A stretch of DNA of 64,000 bases from G963675935 sp963803125 (GCA_963803125.1 CAWDLR010000003.1:2232001-2296000); one strand, 5' to 3'. Positions 8,171 through 16,923 are shown, counted from the stretch's first letter. The notes: a model not told the origin generated them from the sequence alone. Numbers and translations are program-made.

Positions 8171-9046
8171 TTGGAAGAGGCCATTCAAAAAGCCGACGTC
8201 CTGATCGAAGCCCTCGGGTGGATTCGTCAGTTCCGCGGAAAAACCACGGTAATCAAACTCGGCGGTAGCGTGATGGAAGACGACCGGGCGATGGACCATC
8301 TGCTGTTGGATGTCGTCTTCATGGAGACGGTCGGCATGCGGCCGGTGCTGGTCCACGGCGGCGGTCCCTCGATCAATCGAGCCATGGCCGAGGCCGGCCT
8401 GCAACCCCGCTTCGTCCAGGGGCGCCGTTACACCGACGCCGGCACGCTGGCGATTGTCGAGCGGATCCTGGCGGGAGAGGTGAACGATTTTCTCGTCCGC
8501 CGCATCGAAGAGCTCGGCGGCCGGGCTCGCCCCTTGAACTTCCGCAGCAAAAACGTGCTCTTCGGCCAGCGAATGACCCTGCACGAAAACGGCGAGTTGA
8601 TCGATCTCGGCTTCGTCGGCACGGTCACCCGCGTCGATCGCCAGGCGATCGAGGAGGTCGCCGACGCGGGAGCGGTGCCGGTCATCCCCTCGATGTGCAT
8701 CGATGAGAACGGGCAGAAATACAACGTCAACGCCGACACCGCCGCCACCGCCGTGGCCCAGGCGCTCGCGGCCGAGAAGCTGGTCTACTTGAGCGACATC
8801 AATGGCGTTCGCCGCGACAAAGCCGACGCCGCTTCGCTGATCCACTCGCTGACGGCCAAGGAGGCCAACGAGTTGATCGCCGCCGGGGCCATCAATTCCG
8901 GCATGATTCCCAAGGTGCAGGCCTGCCTGGAGACGCTCGACCGCGGCGTCCGCAAAGTCCACATCATCGACGGCCGCATACGGCATTCGCTGCTGCTCGA
9001 AGTGTATACCAGCAAGGGCGTGGGAACGCAAATAGTAAGGGACTAG
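8171..9046 (+). CDS. argB: Acetylglutamate kinase
   Basis: This 291-residue enzyme phosphorylates N-acetylglutamate, step two of arginine synthesis. It begins at TTG 8171; the N-terminal helix and VIKLGGSVMEDDRAM follow at the expected places. Amino-acid kinase signatures include LVHGGGPSINR, the acetylglutamate-contacting FVQGRRYTDAGTL and VNADTAATAVAQALAAEKLV. The residues YLSDINGV and SGMIPKVQACL complete the ATP lobe. The length and N-terminal helix suggest the hexameric, arginine-inhibited type, an inference. It is the first gene of argB-argD-argF. Confidence 0.95.
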   Translation: MEEAIQKADVLIEALGWIRQFRGKTTVIKLGGSVMEDDRAMDHLLLDVVFMETVGMRPVLVHGGGPSINRAMAEAGLQPRFVQGRRYTDAGTLAIVERILAGEVNDFLVRRIEELGGRARPLNFRSKNVLFGQRMTLHENGELIDLGFVGTVTRVDRQAIEEVADAGAVPVIPSMCIDENGQKYNVNADTAATAVAQALAAEKLVYLSDINGVRRDKADAASLIHSLTAKEANELIAAGAINSGMIPKVQACLETLDRGVRKVHIIDGRIRHSLLLEVYTSKGVGTQIVRD

Positions 9047-9047
9047 G

Positions 9048-9302
9048 GATTTGAGATTTGAGATTTGAGATTTGAGATTTGAGATTTGAGATTTGAGATT
9101 TGAGATTTGAGATTTGAGATTTGAGATTTGAGATTTGAGATTTGAGATTTGAGATTTGAGATTTGAGATTTGAGATTTGAGATTTGAGATTTGAGATTTG
9201 AGATTTGAGATTTGAGATTTGAGATTTGAGATTTGAGATTTGAGATTTGAGATTTGAGATTTGAGATTTGAGATTTGAGATTTGAGATTTGAGATTTGAG
9301 AA
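9048..9302. repeat. Tandem satellite, 7-bp unit gagattt, about 36 copies
   Basis: An almost perfect array of the heptamer GAGATTT fills the gap between argB and argD. Because 7 is not a multiple of 3, every frame repeats a seven-codon cycle; the minus strand reads an open heptad (SNLKSQI) repeat. There is no start context or family match, so it is read as a satellite. A degenerate run of the same word is at 1870-1915. Confidence 0.95.
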
Positions 9303-9354
9303 TTGGAAATAGCGTTTAGCCGCCGCGTCCACGCGGCGTTTATGGGGAGTTCAA

Positions 9355-10578
9355 GTGCCCGCCATTCACCAGACTAGTTCCGCAGAGATCCTGAAACTGT
9401 TTCAGCAGTACGTAATTCCCAATTACGGCCGTTTCCCCGTTGCGCTGGTCCACGGCGAAGGCTCGTATATTTGGGACGCGGAGGGCAACCGCTATCTTGA
9501 TCTCTTCTGCGGCTGGGGCTGCAACCTGCTGGGCCATTGCCCGACGTTGGTTGTCGAGGCTGTCCGCGAGCAGTTGGGCGAGCTGATCCATGTGCCCAAC
9601 ACCTGGCATACCGAGTTGCAGGGCCTCTGGGCCAAGGCGCTCTCCGAGCGGAGTTTCGGCGGCCAGGCGTTTTTCTGCAATTCCGGCACCGAGGCCAACG
9701 AGGCGGCGATCAAGCTCGCCCGGCTACACAACTCCGCCCAACGTCGCTACAAGATCATCACTTTCGAGGGCGGGTTCCACGGCCGCACGATGGGCTCGAT
9801 CTCCGCCACCGCCCAACCGAAATACCACGAGGGCCTCGGTCCGCTGATGGCCGGCTTCACCTACGCCCCCTTCGGCGATCTGGACGCCGTCGCCCGGCTG
9901 ATCGACAACGAGACGGCCGCCATCCTGATCGAGCCGATCCAGGGCGAGGGGGGCGTGCGGATTCCGCCCGACGGCTTCCTGGCCGGCCTCCGCCAACTGG
10001 CCGACCAGCACGAATTGCTGCTCATGTTCGACGAAGTCCAGACCGGCTGCGGACGCACGGGCGACTGGTTCGCCTACCAAGGGCTCGGCGTGACGCCCGA
10101 CGTAATGACGCTCTCGAAAACACTCTGCGGCGGACTGCCCGGCGGGGCGATGCTCACCACGCCGGAAATCGCCAAGAGTCTGCGGCCGGGAATGCACGCC
10201 TGCACCTTCGGCGGCAACCCGATCGCGGCCCGCGCCGGCTTGGCTTTCATCGAGCAGATCGAACGCGACAATCTGCTCGAACATGCCAAGCGGCTCGGCG
10301 AAGTCTTCCGCCAGCGGTTGCGGCAGCTTCAGCAGGAGTGCGACCTGGTCCGCGACGTTCGCGTCCGCGGCGTGATGATCGGCGTCGAGCTTTCCATCGA
10401 GGGCGCCGCGACCGTGAAAGCCTGCCTCGACCGACGGCTGTTGATCAACTGCACCCACGGAACCGTCATCCGCCTGCTGCCGGCGATCAATCTCACCGAG
10501 GAGCAAGCCAACGAAGGTTGCGACATTCTCGCCGACGTGCTCAAACAGCAGGCGGGGAATCATCTGCCGACACAGTAA
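9355..10578 (+). CDS. argD: Acetylornithine aminotransferase
   Basis: This 407-residue class III PLP aminotransferase makes N-acetylornithine from the semialdehyde, step four of arginine synthesis. It starts at GTG 9355 after GGGGAG. Family marks in order: YIWDAEGNRYLDLFCGWG, CNSGTEANEAAIKLAR, FHGRTMGS, EPIQGEGGVR, the PLP-ring Asp in MFDEVQTGCGRTG, and the PLP lysine Lys255 in TLSKTLCGG. Length is normal. It lies between argB and argF, separated by the satellite upstream and a long inverted repeat downstream. Many ArgD proteins also serve lysine synthesis, which cannot be told here. Confidence 0.95.
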   Translation: MPAIHQTSSAEILKLFQQYVIPNYGRFPVALVHGEGSYIWDAEGNRYLDLFCGWGCNLLGHCPTLVVEAVREQLGELIHVPNTWHTELQGLWAKALSERSFGGQAFFCNSGTEANEAAIKLARLHNSAQRRYKIITFEGGFHGRTMGSISATAQPKYHEGLGPLMAGFTYAPFGDLDAVARLIDNETAAILIEPIQGEGGVRIPPDGFLAGLRQLADQHELLLMFDEVQTGCGRTGDWFAYQGLGVTPDVMTLSKTLCGGLPGGAMLTTPEIAKSLRPGMHACTFGGNPIAARAGLAFIEQIERDNLLEHAKRLGEVFRQRLRQLQQECDLVRDVRVRGVMIGVELSIEGAATVKACLDRRLLINCTHGTVIRLLPAINLTEEQANEGCDILADVLKQQAGNHLPTQ

Positions 10579-10707
10579 GGGGCTAGGGGCTGGGGACTAG
10601 GGGCTAGAGGCTAGGGATCAGGGGCCAGAGGGTGAGGGATGAGGGATAGAAGATCGCGTGCGGCTGATTGCCGTCCCCTAGCCCCTAGTCCCTAGCCCCT
10701 AGCCCCT
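10579..10707. repeat. Inverted GGGGCTA-rich repeat between argD and argF
   Basis: A run of GGGGCTAGGGGCT variants (10579-10617) is matched by its reverse complement (CCCCTAGCCCCTAGTCCCTA and on, 10675-10707) across about 57 bases. The transcript could fold into a stem of about 30 bp. It begins right after the argD stop and ends just before the argF ribosome-binding site. Confidence 0.8.
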
Positions 10708-10721
10708 CCGGGAGCGACACC

Positions 10722-11639
10722 ATGCGACACCTATTGACATTGGCCGACGTTACCACCGCGGAAATCGAGCGCATCTTCTCGATCACCGAGGATCTGAAGC
10801 AGAAGTGCGAGAAGGGCCTGCGCGAGCCGCTTCTGCCGGGACGGGTCATGGCCCTGATCTTCGAGAAGCCGTCGCTCCGCACGCGGGTCAGCTTCGAGGC
10901 CGGCATGGCCCATCTCGGCGGCAGTTCGATTTTTCTGGGAAACGACGCAGGCTTTGGCCGCCGCGAGAGCGTTGCCGACTTCGCCCGCGTCCTGGGCGAA
11001 TACGCCGACGTGGTGGTCGTCCGCGCCAATCGCCATCAGACGGCCGTCGATCTGGCCAAGTACGCCACCTGCTCGGTCGTCAATGGCCTGACCGATTTCG
11101 GCCATCCCTGCCAGGCGCTGGCCGATCTCTATACGATCCGCGAGCTGGTCGGCAAGCTGGAGGGTCACACGCTGGCCTGGATCGGCGATGCCAACAACGT
11201 CGCCCGCAGCGTGGCCATCGGCTGCGGCAAGCTCGGCATCCGCATGGTGATGGCCACGCCGAAGCAGTACCAGTTCGACGAGAAATCGCTCGCCTGGATC
11301 CGGCAGCAAACGCCGGAGTTGGATTTGACCGTCACGACCGATGCGGCCGAAGCGGTCGAAGGGGCGGTGGCCGTCTACACCGACGTTTGGGCGAGCATGG
11401 GCCAGGAGAGTCAGCAGGAGGCCCGCCGCCGCGAGTTCGCCCCCTATCAAGTCAATGCCGGCTTAATGCGTCGCGCCCAGAAGGGCGCCTTCTTCATGCA
11501 CTGCCTCCCCGCCCATCGCGGCGAAGAGGTGACCGACGAAGTGATCGACGGCCCGCAGAGCGTCGTCATCCAACAGGCCGGCAACCGCATGCACGTGCAA
11601 AAAGGCATCCTCGCCTGGCTGCTGGGAGCCAAAGCGTAG
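10722..11639 (+). CDS. argF: Ornithine carbamoyltransferase
   Basis: This 305-residue enzyme joins carbamoyl phosphate and ornithine to citrulline. The carbamoyl-phosphate motif reads SLRTR (residues 51-55; often STRTR), followed by HPCQ (128-131) and the ornithine-side HCLP (260-263) in FMHCLPAHRGEEV. The DVWASMGQE loop is also present. Length is normal. The start follows GGAG in the palindrome-free stretch at 10708-10721. It closes the arginine block, and a terminal-repeat element follows at 11718. Confidence 0.96.
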   Translation: MRHLLTLADVTTAEIERIFSITEDLKQKCEKGLREPLLPGRVMALIFEKPSLRTRVSFEAGMAHLGGSSIFLGNDAGFGRRESVADFARVLGEYADVVVVRANRHQTAVDLAKYATCSVVNGLTDFGHPCQALADLYTIRELVGKLEGHTLAWIGDANNVARSVAIGCGKLGIRMVMATPKQYQFDEKSLAWIRQQTPELDLTVTTDAAEAVEGAVAVYTDVWASMGQESQQEARRREFAPYQVNAGLMRRAQKGAFFMHCLPAHRGEEVTDEVIDGPQSVVIQQAGNRMHVQKGILAWLLGAKA

Positions 11640-11654
11640 TGGCGGCCACGGCGC

Positions 11655-11684
11655 CGTTTAGCCGCGCCCCGAAGGGAAGCGCGA
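11655..11684. repeat. Recurring motif CGTTTAGCCGCG...
   Basis: One copy of a motif of about 27 bases shared with 5724-5750, 26699-26726 and, inverted, 47803-47830. Each copy lies just outside a gene. The sequence itself suggests no function. Confidence 0.6.
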
Positions 11685-11717
11685 GCAAGAATACGCCCCC
11701 CATTGCCGCCACCCGTC

Positions 11718-11838
11718 GGCCCGATCAGCTTTCCAATCTAGGTGGCATGGGCAGCTTGCCCGTGGCCGAAAAACACGGGCACGATGCCCGTGCCACGTCA
11801 AACATCGTTACTCAACTTGAATAACTGATTGGCCCTTC
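11718..11838. mobile_element. MITE-like element, GGGCCGATCAGTTTT shell with a GTGGCA core
   Basis: Terminal inverted repeats of about 20 bases (GGCCCGATCAGCTTTCCAAT at the left; the reverse complement of GGGCCAATCAGTTATTCAAG at the right) enclose a palindromic core based on GGGCATCGTGCCCGTG-like words. The same shell, with the same core, occurs at 17012-18682, where IS copy A has inserted. With other cores it occurs at 47598-47727 and 60539-60623. It encodes no protein. Confidence 0.75.
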
Positions 11839-11855
11839 CGCCACCCGCCGGCCGA

Positions 11856-11885
11856 TTGCGTTGCGGGGGGGCGATATTGTATGAT
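11856..11885 (+). promoter_or_regulatory. Candidate promoter for araD
   Basis: TTGCGT at 11856-11861 and TATGAT at 11880-11885, with an 18-base spacer, lie 45 bases before the araD start. Confidence 0.35.
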
Positions 11886-11930
11886 GCGGTTCGCCCGCCG
11901 TCTTTAGGCGACCTTTCCGGAGGTTCGATC

Positions 11931-12626
11931 GTGCTTGATCCGCTGCGACAAGAGGTGTGCATGGCCAACCGCGAGTTGGCCGACAGCGGCCTGGTCACCT
12001 TGACCTGGGGCAACGCCAGCGGCATCGACCCCAAGCGGCGGTTGGTCGTCATCAAGCCCAGCGGCGTGCGTTATGACGACATCGAGCCGGCCGACATGGT
12101 GGTCGTCGATCTGGAAGGAAAGACCGTGGAAGGCAAGCTTCGGCCGTCGAGCGACACGCCCACCCATCTCGCCCTCTACTGCGCCTTTCCAATGATCGGC
12201 GGCGTCGTCCACACGCACAGCCGCCACGCCACGATGTTCGCCCAGGCGCGGCGCGAAATCCCCTGCCTTGGCACCACGCACGCCGATCATTTCCACGGCC
12301 CCGTGCCCGTTACTCGCCCGCTGGCCGAAGCCGAAGTGGCCGCCGATTACGAAGCGAACACCGGCCGGGTGATCGTCGAGCGCTTTGCCGCGCTCGATCC
12401 GGTCGCCATGCCCGCCGTGCTCGTTGCTGGCCACGGGCCGTTCACCTGGGGCGGCAACGTCGCCCAGGCGCTGCAAAACGCCATCGCCCTGGAAGTCGTC
12501 GCCGAAATGGTATTGGGCAGTTGGCTGATCGATCGCGGCAGCAGCGAATTGGAAAGCTACGTCCTCGAAAAACACTACCAGCGAAAACACGGCCCCGCAG
12601 CGTATTACGGCCAGAAACCGAAGTGA
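11931..12626 (+). CDS. araD: L-ribulose-5-phosphate 4-epimerase-like class II aldolase
   Basis: The product should turn L-ribulose 5-phosphate into D-xylulose 5-phosphate. The start is GTG 11931, seven bases after GGAGG (11919-11923), giving 231 residues, exactly the E. coli AraD length. Marks include LTWGNASG, KPSGV, the zinc ligands His94 and His96 in VVHTHSRHA, the stretch THADHFHGPVP, and the third zinc His168 in VAGHGPFTWG. It lies 152 bases before araA, the L-arabinose isomerase, which supports the assignment. No araB kinase is in the window. Class II aldolases of other specificity look similar, but length and context favour AraD. Confidence 0.9.
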   Translation: MLDPLRQEVCMANRELADSGLVTLTWGNASGIDPKRRLVVIKPSGVRYDDIEPADMVVVDLEGKTVEGKLRPSSDTPTHLALYCAFPMIGGVVHTHSRHATMFAQARREIPCLGTTHADHFHGPVPVTRPLAEAEVAADYEANTGRVIVERFAALDPVAMPAVLVAGHGPFTWGGNVAQALQNAIALEVVAEMVLGSWLIDRGSSELESYVLEKHYQRKHGPAAYYGQKPK

Positions 12627-12660
12627 GAGTGGCCCGGAATCATTGCCTTGAAAACACATT

Positions 12661-12729
12661 GTAGGAGGCGTCTCCTGACGCCGACGGCACGGTGCGGAGC
12701 CGCAGTCGGCGACGGGAGTCGCCTCCTAC
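12661..12729. repeat. Palindromic repeat, GTAGGAGGCG family
   Basis: The arms GTAGGAGGCGTCTCCTGACG and its inverted partner ending CGCCTCCTAC enclose about 30 bases. The same palindrome is the core of the terminal-repeat element at 47598-47727. It fills the araD-araA gap. Confidence 0.85.
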
Positions 12730-12778
12730 AGTCCGAATTCCCGGAGACCCTCGCGGGGAGGAATAGGAGAAAACGGCT

Positions 12779-14273
12779 ATGCGATTCGAGTCTTTGGAAG
12801 TATGGTTTGTCACGGGAAGCCAAAACCTCTACGGGCCGGAGACGCTGCGGCAAGTGGCCGACAACAGCCGCCGCGTCGTCGAGGGGCTCAACGCCTCGGG
12901 CCGGCTCCCCTTCCGCGTCGTCTTCAAGCCGGTGGTGACCACGGCCGACTCCATCCTGCAACTATTTCGCGAGGCCAACGCCGCGGCGAGCTGCGCGGGC
13001 GTAATCTGCTGGATGCACACGTTTTCGCCGGCGAAGATGTGGATTGCCGGGCTGGCCGCCCTCCAGAAGCCGATGGCCCATCTGCACACGCAGTTCAACC
13101 GCGATCTGCCCTGGGCTACGATCGACATGGACTTCATGAACTTGAACCAGGCCGCCCACGGCGACCGCGAGTTCGGCTTCATCTGCGCGCGGATGCGGCG
13201 GCCGCGCAAGGTCGTCGTCGGCCATTGGCAAGACACCGAGGTGCAGGATCGCCTGGCCGCCTGGCAGCGGGCCGCCGCCGGACTGCATGAAATACGATCG
13301 TTGAAGGTCGCCCGCTTGGGCGACAACATGCGGCAAGTCGCCGTCACCGAGGGCGACAAGGTCGAGGCCCAAATCCGCTTCGGCGTTGAGGTCAACGGCT
13401 ACGGCATCGGCGAATTGGCCGCCCGCATCGGCGACGTGACCGATGCCGAGGTCGAGCGCCTCGTGGCCGAATACGACGGGCAGTACGCGATGGCGCCGTC
13501 GTTGCGTCCCGGCGGCGAGCGTCGCCAGTCGCTGCGATACGCCGCCCGAACCGAACTTGCCCTGCGGGCCTTTCTCGACGCCGGCGGCTTCCGCGCCTTC
13601 ACCGACTGCTTCGAAGATCTCACCGGGCTCGAGCAACTGCCCGGCATCGCGGTGCAGCGGCTCATGGCCGATGGCTACGGCTTCGGCGCCGAGGGCGATT
13701 GGAAGACGGCAGCGCTGGGGCGGGTGCTGAAAGTCATGGGGACTGGTCTGCCGGGCGGTGCGTCGTTCATGGAGGATTATACCTACCATCTCGATCCGCG
13801 CGGCCCGAAAGTGCTCGGCGCCCACATGCTCGAGATTTGCCCTTCGCTGGCCGGCGATCGGCCGACGTGCGAAATTCACCCGCTGGGCATCGGCGGCAAG
13901 AGCGATCCGGTACGGCTGACCTTCGCCGCCTCGGAAGGCCCCGCGTTGAACGTCGCGATGATCGATCTGGGCGACCGCTTCCGCCTGCTGAGCCAACGAG
14001 GTCGATGGCGTGGCGCCGGACCAATCGCTGCCGAATCTGCCGGTCGCTCGTGTCTTTTGGACGCCCCGCCCGAATCTAAAAACGGCCGCCGCCGCATGGA
14101 TTTACGCCGGCGGGCCGCACCACATGGTTCTCAGCCAGGCCCTGACCTGCGAGCACATCGAAGATTTTGCCGAAATGCTCGGCGTCGAGTGCCTGCGGAT
14201 CGATGCGGAAACGCGACTGGGCGACATCAAGAATCAACTCCGCTGGAACGAAGCGTTTTACAGCAGACGCTGA
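12779..14273 (+). pseudogene. araA: L-arabinose isomerase, apparent single-base insertion near the 3' end
   Basis: AraA interconverts L-arabinose and L-ribulose. From ATG 12779 the frame matches AraA for about 405 residues, beginning EVWFVTGSQNLYG. The active-site glutamates (GFGAEGDWK and SFMEDYTYH) and a metal histidine (GAHMLEICPSL) are present. After FRLL the frame turns to nonsense; one frame over it resumes as NEVDGVAPDQSLP and includes the second histidine site AGGPHHMVLSQAL and LRWNEAFY, ending at 14273. The span is 1495 bases, three times 498 plus one. Removing an A near 13991 restores RLLANEVDG and a 497-residue protein (E. coli 500). Error or recent mutation cannot be told apart here. 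Confidence 0.9.
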
Positions 14274-14416
14274 CACGATCCTGTTTCGTCCACCATCCGC
14301 TTGTGGGTCCGCAGCGAATCCGCGCCGCATTTTGTTCTGTTCGTCTCCGCCAAGAAGCGCCAACCGCCGGCAAAACGCCGGCGGCTGCAACGCAGCGCTC
14401 CCTGTGCCGCAACATT
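14274..14416. other. Short gap between convergent genes
   Basis: No gene is seen. A small palindrome CGCCGGCAAAACGCCGGCG lies near 14370-14390; without a T tract it is a weak terminator candidate for either side. Confidence 0.45.
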
Positions 14417-15286
14417 CTACGGGAACAACGCACACCCCGCCACCCAGCCGCCGGCCTCGTAGAACAGGCCGCGAACGCTGATCGGCAGCGGATCGAACAG
14501 ATACGGCGCGCAATCGCCCGGGCGGTAATAACCGAGCGTATAGACGCACTCGTTCGGCAATTCAAGCCCCATCTTGTAAGGCAGGATCGGGAAAGTGGCG
14601 AAGAAGTTGGCGGCCGAGGCGAACGGTTGCACCCACGGCCCCGCCATGTGCCCGTAACGCTCCAACTGCACGTCCTCGAAGTAGAGCGGCTTGTGGCAGA
14701 GTTGCGACGCCGTCCAGGTAAAAGTCACCGGCGCGAAACAACGCCCCGGGAATGTCTCCTCTCCCAAGGGACACTCTTGCGGCAGTTCCCCCTCCGAGGG
14801 CTTCAGGCTCGTGTTCAACTGGTTGATGTGCTTCAAGTCCTTCGGCGACGGGCAGCCCCGCGTCAAGCCTTGTGGGTGCGTCGCCAATTGCTTCTCGATC
14901 AACGGGCGTGTCGGCGTGCCGGGCACCGGGGTCAACTCGCCCTCCGGCGGCCGGCCGAGCGATTTGCTCCACGCCTCGGACGACGGCTGCAACTCCTGCA
15001 CCGGCTGCACGCCGCAGGACGGCCCGCAGTTGGCCTCGGGCGTGACGCACTGCGTCGGTTGCACGGCCGTGCTCGCTCGCCGCATCCCCAACCACTTCAA
15101 CCGGCTGCCGATCTTGCCCGTCGTGTAGCTGGCCTGCTGCACCGCGGATTGATCGGGCTGGTCCTTCGCACTCTTCGCCGAATCATCGGCCGCCCACGCC
15201 GACGCCCATCCAGCCAAAATCAACGTCACGGCCACCATCGCGGCGATCGATTGGAAAACGTGTCGCGAGAATCTCCCCTCTCCCAT
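14417..15286 (-). CDS. Secreted protein of unknown function, planctomycete-type
   Basis: From ATG 15286 the protein has 289 residues with a typical signal peptide (about residues 1-32, ending AWA). The frame stays open further upstream only through palindromic repeats at 15272-15350, so the longer version is doubtful. The mature part is rich in Cys and Pro. Its C-terminal 90 residues look ordered, with the stretches YFEDVQLERYG, PFASAANFFATFPILPYKMG and GYYRPGDCAPY, then a small hydrophobic end. I recall similar C-termini in other planctomycete secreted proteins but cannot name a family. It lies between guaB and araA on the guaB strand. An outer-membrane or envelope role is only a guess. Confidence 0.7.
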   Translation of the reverse strand: MGEGRFSRHVFQSIAAMVAVTLILAGWASAWAADDSAKSAKDQPDQSAVQQASYTTGKIGSRLKWLGMRRASTAVQPTQCVTPEANCGPSCGVQPVQELQPSSEAWSKSLGRPPEGELTPVPGTPTRPLIEKQLATHPQGLTRGCPSPKDLKHINQLNTSLKPSEGELPQECPLGEETFPGRCFAPVTFTWTASQLCHKPLYFEDVQLERYGHMAGPWVQPFASAANFFATFPILPYKMGLELPNECVYTLGYYRPGDCAPYLFDPLPISVRGLFYEAGGWVAGCALFP

Positions 15287-15350
15287 TGGGAGAGGGACAG
15301 GGCTTGAGATTCTCCCCTCTCCCTTTGGGAGAGGGGCAGGGGGTGAGGGC
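15272..15350. repeat. Palindromic repeat, CCTCTCCC/GGGAGAGG family, two hairpins
   Basis: Two adjacent hairpins read CCCCTCTCCCATTGGGAGAG and CCCCTCTCCCTTTGGGAGAG, followed by GGGGGTGAGGGC. The same family is at 15399-15434, 25050-25128 and 51559-51594. Confidence 0.85.
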
Positions 15351-15398
15351 TGGCGCACGACGCAATCCCGCGGAAGATCGAGCAGTTCGCCCCGTTTC

Positions 15399-15434
15399 GC
15401 CCTCACCCTAACCCTCTCCCAAAGGGAGAGGGGA
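15399..15434. repeat. Palindromic repeat, CCTCACCCTAACCCTCTCCC family
   Basis: One hairpin unit of the family. The guaB reading frame runs into it, and the repeat supplies the last residues and stop of guaB as read. Confidence 0.8.
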
Positions 15435-16923
15435 CCCGTCGCGCTAAGCGTCGCCGTTGAACATACTCCGTGCTATAGTTCGGGGCTTCCTGCGTAATCG
15501 TGATGTCATGAGGGTGACTCTCCCGCACACTGGCTGAACTGACTTGGATGAATCGCGCTTCCGTGCGCAACTCCTCGATGGTTCGCGTTCCGCAGTAACC
15601 CATTCCCGCTCGCAACCCGCCGACAAGCTGGTAGACGAACGGCCCCAGCGGTCCCTTGAAGGGGACTCGCCCCTCGACTCCCTCGGGTACCAGTTTATCG
15701 GGCCCGCGTTGTCCGCCCTGACGGTAGCGCTCGCTGGAGCCTTGAACCATCGCCCCCAACGAGCCCATGCCGCGGTAAACCTTAAAAACTCTCCCTTGGA
15801 AGAGAATCTGTGCGCCGGGGCTCTCCTGCAATCCGGCGAAAAGTCCTCCGATCATGACCACATGCGCCCCGGCGGCAATCGCCTTCGTCAAGTCGCCGGA
15901 ATAACGGATTCCGCCATCGGCGATGACGGGAATCTGGCTCTTCTCGGCAACCTCGACGGCGCTGTGGATCGCCGTAATCTGTGGGACTCCGACGCCGGAA
16001 ATCACCCGCGTAGTGCAGATCGATCCCGGTCCGATGCCGACCTTCACCGCGTCGGCCCCGGCGGCGATCAGGTCCTTGCACCCCTCGGCCGTGGCCACGT
16101 TGCCGGCCACGACGTCAATGTCCCACTGCTTCTTGATTCTCCTGACGGTCTGAATCACATTGGCCGAATGCCCGTGGGCGCTGTCGACCACCAGCACATC
16201 GACCCCTTTGCGAATCAGGGCCTCGACGCGCTCGTAATCGTGGACGCCCACCGCGGCGCCAACCCGCAGCCTGCCCTGCCCATCTTTGCAGGCTTGCGGA
16301 AAGCGCCGCATCATATCAATGTCTTTGATGGTAATCAGTCCGGTCAGCCTCAAATCTTCGTCAACCAGCAAAAGCTTCTCCACCTTTTTTGCCATCAAAA
16401 TCTTCTCAGCTTCCTCAAGCGTCACAGTCCCAGTGGCCGTAACCAGGTTCTCCCGGGTCATCACCTCCGAGGCGGGCAGGTTCCAATCTTCGAGGAAGCG
16501 GAGGTCGCGGCGGGTGATGATGCCCGCCAGCCGGCCGTCGGCGGTGGTGATCGGCAGGCCGGAGACGTTGTGCTGATCCATGATCTCGCGGGCCCGGCTC
16601 ACGCTGGCGTCCGGCCGCAGGGTCTCCGGATTGAAGATGATGCCGTTGGCGCTGCGTTTGACCTTTTCGACCTCCTCGGCCTGGCGTTCGACCGACATAT
16701 TCTTATGGATTACGCCGACTCCACCCACAAGTGCCAGAGCGATGGCCATTTCGCTTTCGGTGACGGTGTCCATCGGCGAGCTGAGCATGGGGATGTTCAG
16801 CCGGATGCGTTGCGTCAGCCGCGTCGAGACGTCGCAGTCGGCCGGCACGACCTCGCTGTAGCGCGGCTCGAGCAGCACGTCGTCGAAGGTCAATCCTCGT
16901 TGCTCGCAAATCTTATTGTTCAT
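15403..16923 (-). CDS. guaB: IMP dehydrogenase
   Basis: GuaB oxidises IMP to XMP with NAD, the committed step to GMP. The 506-residue frame matches throughout: FDDVLLEPRYS, SSPMDTVTE, a CBS-pair (Bateman) module at about 95-205, VDSAHGHS, GNVATAEGCK, the catalytic Cys303 in GPGSICTTR, GGIRYSGD, and GAMVQGSSERYRQ with the YRGMGSLGAM flap. The family usually ends soon after EAPNYS; here about 14 more residues (RRVPSPFGRGLG end) come from a palindromic repeat that provides the stop. It is transcribed toward the secreted protein at 14417. The start at 16923 gives the standard N-terminus. Confidence 0.96.
   Translation of the reverse strand: MNNKICEQRGLTFDDVLLEPRYSEVVPADCDVSTRLTQRIRLNIPMLSSPMDTVTESEMAIALALVGGVGVIHKNMSVERQAEEVEKVKRSANGIIFNPETLRPDASVSRAREIMDQHNVSGLPITTADGRLAGIITRRDLRFLEDWNLPASEVMTRENLVTATGTVTLEEAEKILMAKKVEKLLLVDEDLRLTGLITIKDIDMMRRFPQACKDGQGRLRVGAAVGVHDYERVEALIRKGVDVLVVDSAHGHSANVIQTVRRIKKQWDIDVVAGNVATAEGCKDLIAAGADAVKVGIGPGSICTTRVISGVGVPQITAIHSAVEVAEKSQIPVIADGGIRYSGDLTKAIAAGAHVVMIGGLFAGLQESPGAQILFQGRVFKVYRGMGSLGAMVQGSSERYRQGGQRGPDKLVPEGVEGRVPFKGPLGPFVYQLVGGLRAGMGYCGTRTIEELRTEARFIQVSSASVRESHPHDITITQEAPNYSTEYVQRRRLARRVPSPFGRGLG

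Noticed and set aside
8964..9332. Minus-strand frame of 122 codons encoding repeated SNLKSQI heptads
   Set aside because: It is the translation of a 7-bp satellite. Every frame of such an array is open, there is no ribosome-binding site, and the frame overlaps argB.
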